Under the pieces are notes generated by a model. It saw nothing but the letters and a program-made list of their open reading frames with translations. It was not told the origin of the DNA and did not search any database. From the NCBI GenBank assembly GCA_024279425.1, contig JAJRRO010000074.1, positions 266,930-330,929 of the forward strand: a DNA stretch of 64,000 nt. The letters run 5' to 3'. This document shows positions 62,801 to 64,000 of this stretch, one piece after another (position 1 is the stretch's first letter; every line of letters starts with the position of its first letter). The translations under genes and the position numbers were made by a program. Origin of the DNA: Bacteroidota bacterium (GTDB lineage Bacteria; Bacteroidota; Bacteroidia; Flavobacteriales; Flavobacteriaceae).

Positions 62801-63750
62801 GTTTCATCCAATTTTCCGGTATAGGCGACTATCTGATGTTGAAAGACTTTCGTTTCTCCTCTTTTAATCTGCCAATCCCCTAATCTTGCCAATACCGGCC
62901 CAACACCAAGTTGTCCGTCAACCCGCCAAGGTTGAGGATAGCCTTTGTTTTCTGTATGGTCGAAAATAGCAATATGGCCCCATTCTTCAAGGCTTTCTAT
63001 CCCCATTCCGACATCCACCCACATGGCTCTTTGTTCGTTTGCCTTTTCATTTCGCTGACGCGCGGCATTCATTACTTCTCCTTTGATGCCTTCCCCGTAA
63101 GGCATTCTAAGAAAGAGTCCCCCGTAATCAAATTCATTGACAGTAAAATCGGTCAATGCTTCGCCTTGCCATTCCAGACTTAACAAATATTTATTGTCTT
63201 TCTGGGTAAAGGTCCAAGTTTGGGTCTCTTTTAGTATTGGGTTTTTATCGCCATCCAGCATATTGTACACCGTTCTCCATTGTACTTCGTTCCCTTCAGG
63301 AGTCAATACCTCTGCCGATACCCTTAGCCAAAAACTTTCTCCGGGGTTATGGAAAAAATCCCGTCCGATTTTTTTTCGGATGTCTTGTGGTTTGTCGCGA
63401 TTATAAAACCATTTCTTTAATTCTTCTTGAGTGGCTCCAGAACCATTGACCCTTGTAAAACCCCAATACAATCCAGTTTGGTGTGGATGATGTCCGGGAC
63501 TGTACTGTGTGAGTTCAGCCTGTGAATTAGGGGCCAATATGGGATGAAGGAATGGTCGAAAATTAGGTTGGGCATTTTGGGTAACCAAAGCTACATTCTC
63601 ATCCTTAGCAAAGACTTGAATGGTTTCCTCAAATTGTTTGAGTTGAAAGACCTTAGCAATTTCTTCCTTGTTATCAGTTTCTTTTTCAGTTTTTGATTTA
63701 CATGCCACAAAAGAACTTATGACAAACAATAATAGAAGGTTTCTATACAT
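59848..63750 (-). CDS. PmoA (DUF6807)/PVC-type dehydrogenase/HEAT/cytochrome c fusion lipoprotein
   Basis: A 1300-residue multidomain lipoprotein (start ATG 63750; lipobox FVISSFVACKS). An N-terminal PmoA-like domain covers about residues 25-340 (SPGHHPHQTGLYWGFTRVNG). A beta-propeller of the membrane-bound dehydrogenase group follows at about 370-730 (MAFCWDDKGRMWIAENRDYE, LHWGPDGWLYGLEG, SAHGGARIYQSDAFP). HEAT-like repeats span about 760-1150. A C-terminal class I cytochrome c ends it (CSACHMLHGEGGKIGPDI, Met ligand near MMPEG). It probably oxidises a carbohydrate with the Gfo/Idh enzyme next to it. The longer frame to 63789 adds only 13 residues. Confidence 0.85.
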   Translation of the reverse strand: MYRNLLLLFVISSFVACKSKTEKETDNKEEIAKVFQLKQFEETIQVFAKDENVALVTQNAQPNFRPFLHPILAPNSQAELTQYSPGHHPHQTGLYWGFTRVNGSGATQEELKKWFYNRDKPQDIRKKIGRDFFHNPGESFWLRVSAEVLTPEGNEVQWRTVYNMLDGDKNPILKETQTWTFTQKDNKYLLSLEWQGEALTDFTVNEFDYGGLFLRMPYGEGIKGEVMNAARQRNEKANEQRAMWVDVGMGIESLEEWGHIAIFDHTENKGYPQPWRVDGQLGVGPVLARLGDWQIKRGETKVFQHQIVAYTGKLDETEMNDLWGDYVGDKGMYITASLWQIAKQEGRDAKLLNPKEAVEAMTIKEGYKVNAFASEPMITQPMAFCWDDKGRMWIAENRDYESRSGGFSGSGDSRILILEDTDGDGVADTKKIFMEGIPFPSAIAVGHGGVFVGAPPNLLFVPDKNQDDKADEKDIKVLLTGWGIRDRHETINSLHWGPDGWLYGLEGFATPSKIRKPKEGEGRLYKHRDEFPKDLLEADGVDVNGGVWRYHPLKDRFEVVAHGFSNPWGIDYDSKGQLFISACVIPHMFHVIPGGIYHRQGGQHFNPYVYEDIKTIVDHRHRSAHGGARIYQSDAFPSEQQGRLFMANIHEHAVLSDIIKPNGSGFTASHGEDFMMANNAQWVGFSMEVGPEGGLYVLDWHDAEICGDAVTNKDTGRVFRIMPEKSQAQNWPGRFGDLNDQDDIALVELQLSKSNWHAQRARVILQYRASKNALSSDAVSRLNELLDNNKNEDTRLRALWTLQITNNISSSKLIDLLGDKDEYVRGWAIQFLTEDGQSSAKAIQTMTTLAKRESSAVVRRYLAGTLQRIDKSDRWSMASALMNYAEDATDPNIPIMLWLGIEPLIVEQPTKALTMARNSEIPSLVQKIARRLVDGNHLEPLIAALEEKSNRQIDLLNGLIAGMDGNIDLKEPSNWAKTYKRLQSNSQLSAMADEVAQNFGNAEVAKKMMAIINNPSSTLEEKRNAIQRLSAKQNPALPNAIPKLLEDTGLRLEAIKAVAAYENYDLGMLLGKNYSNFTAEEKQEVILTMASRPIYGRILAKGLKQGSVSKKDIPAHVVLQLRAVLGSGFVEIWGPIDDISQTLQVEFKKYQSLVTDDAIAKANLDNGRAIFKSTCSACHMLHGEGGKIGPDITGSNRTNTVYLLSNILNPSGDVQDDYKLVVVTTQDGRTYSGNIIAENDRNITLRVVGQDPISIPKSQIRSRDVSEKSMMPEGLLNNLTDEEVMDLFAYLKELEAPATL

Positions 63751-63834
63751 TTTAGGCACGTTGGGTTGGTATCCCATAAATGTAACCAATGACGTTCAAG
63801 AATACAAATTCGCCTGAGCGCAAAAAACCGATTA

Positions 63835-64000
63835 GAGGTCAGTATTTAATTACTTAACATGTATTTGAATAAAAACAGGGTATTTATGGACATTTTCAAA
63901 GGTCAAAACCTTCTAGAGTTCGCTGAACGCTTCAAAACGGATGAAGATTGCAAGGGATATTTGGCGGAACCAAAGAAGAAAGAAGGTTATCAATGTCTCA
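63835..64000 (+). mobile_element. Left end of an IS1595-type insertion sequence (cut by window)
   Basis: The transposase start at 63886 marks an insertion sequence. Its left terminal inverted repeat is probably near 63835 (GGTCAGTATTTAATTACTTA begins at 63837), but the right end and the target-site duplication are outside the window. Confidence 0.5.
63886..64000 (+). CDS. IS1595-family transposase, N-terminal part
   Basis: Thirty-eight codons from ATG 63886 read MDIFKGQNLLEFAERFKTDE, then DCKGYLAEPKKKEGYQCL up to the window edge. This matches the N-terminus of IS1595-family transposases, whose next element is a zinc ribbon starting with the Cys pair just reached here (YQC). The DDE catalytic domain lies outside. 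Confidence 0.8.
   Translation, partial: MDIFKGQNLLEFAERFKTDEDCKGYLAEPKKKEGYQCL

Overview
The window looks like a chromosomal segment of a marine member of the Flavobacteriaceae (Bacteroidota). Support comes from the low-to-moderate GC, Bacteroidota-type promoter elements (TAnnTTTG, with an upstream TTTG), a type III pantothenate kinase next to lptC, ppiD and a CNNM/CorC protein, a GYDIA-type GHMP kinase, and a mixed arginine/proline cluster that uses an ArgF'-type acylornithine carbamoyltransferase.

Layout: (1) 1-8.3 kb: the end of a GHMP kinase, then a convergent minus-strand envelope operon (coaX, outer-membrane protein, TPR protein, lptC, small membrane protein, CNNM/CorC protein, ppiD). 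(2) 8.4-14.0 kb: tRNA-Phe with promoter and terminator, an MtnK-like kinase with a lipoprotein ADP-ribosylglycohydrolase, two decayed genes (a BKACE enzyme and a GNAT lacking its core), and a GH32 fructanase lipoprotein. (3) 14.1-17.8 kb: a rhodanese, two transferases and a phosphorylase of the type found in arsenosugar (rSAM/selenodomain-associated) loci, plus DUF547. Where the methyltransferase and radical SAM genes would be expected there is only a 32-codon ArsM-like remnant. (4) 17.8-24.5 kb, minus strand: an amidase, a paralogue that lost most zinc ligands, an Omp85-like barrel, a lipoprotein, a GH113-like hydrolase, an outer-membrane barrel and a second DUF547 protein. (5) 24.7-32.4 kb, plus strand: a FAD oxidoreductase and membrane Fe-S protein pair, a MORN protein, two GT2 enzymes, DoxX and a GT-C mannosyltransferase-like protein.

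(6) 32.4-44.7 kb: the complete arginine/proline biosynthesis cluster (GNAT, argG, argC, proC, argD, proA, proB, argF', an SDR, argB, argE, argH). It is preceded by an ORF encoding a 27-residue leader peptide that ends Arg-Arg-Arg-Pro, a strong candidate for ribosome-mediated attenuation. Palindromic repeats lie in several of its gaps. (7) 44.7-49.4 kb: an M1 peptidase, GNAT, AraC regulator, membrane protein and gene debris.

(8) 49.4-57.2 kb: an accessory island with a flippase, sulfotransferase, nucleoside phosphorylase and glycosyltransferase, followed by a tightly overlapping minus-strand set (nucleotidyltransferase-like protein, B12-binding radical SAM enzyme, two methyltransferases). Decayed copies of a GNAT gene and a Gfo/Idh gene lie on its two sides. 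This is the best candidate for an undescribed pathway. (9) 57.2-64 kb: debris of a cytochrome b/molybdopterin oxidoreductase pair, an intact Gfo/Idh oxidoreductase, a 1300-residue PmoA/dehydrogenase/cytochrome c fusion lipoprotein, and the start of an IS1595-type transposase cut by the window edge.

All assignments come from reading the sequence and from family knowledge; no database search was run.
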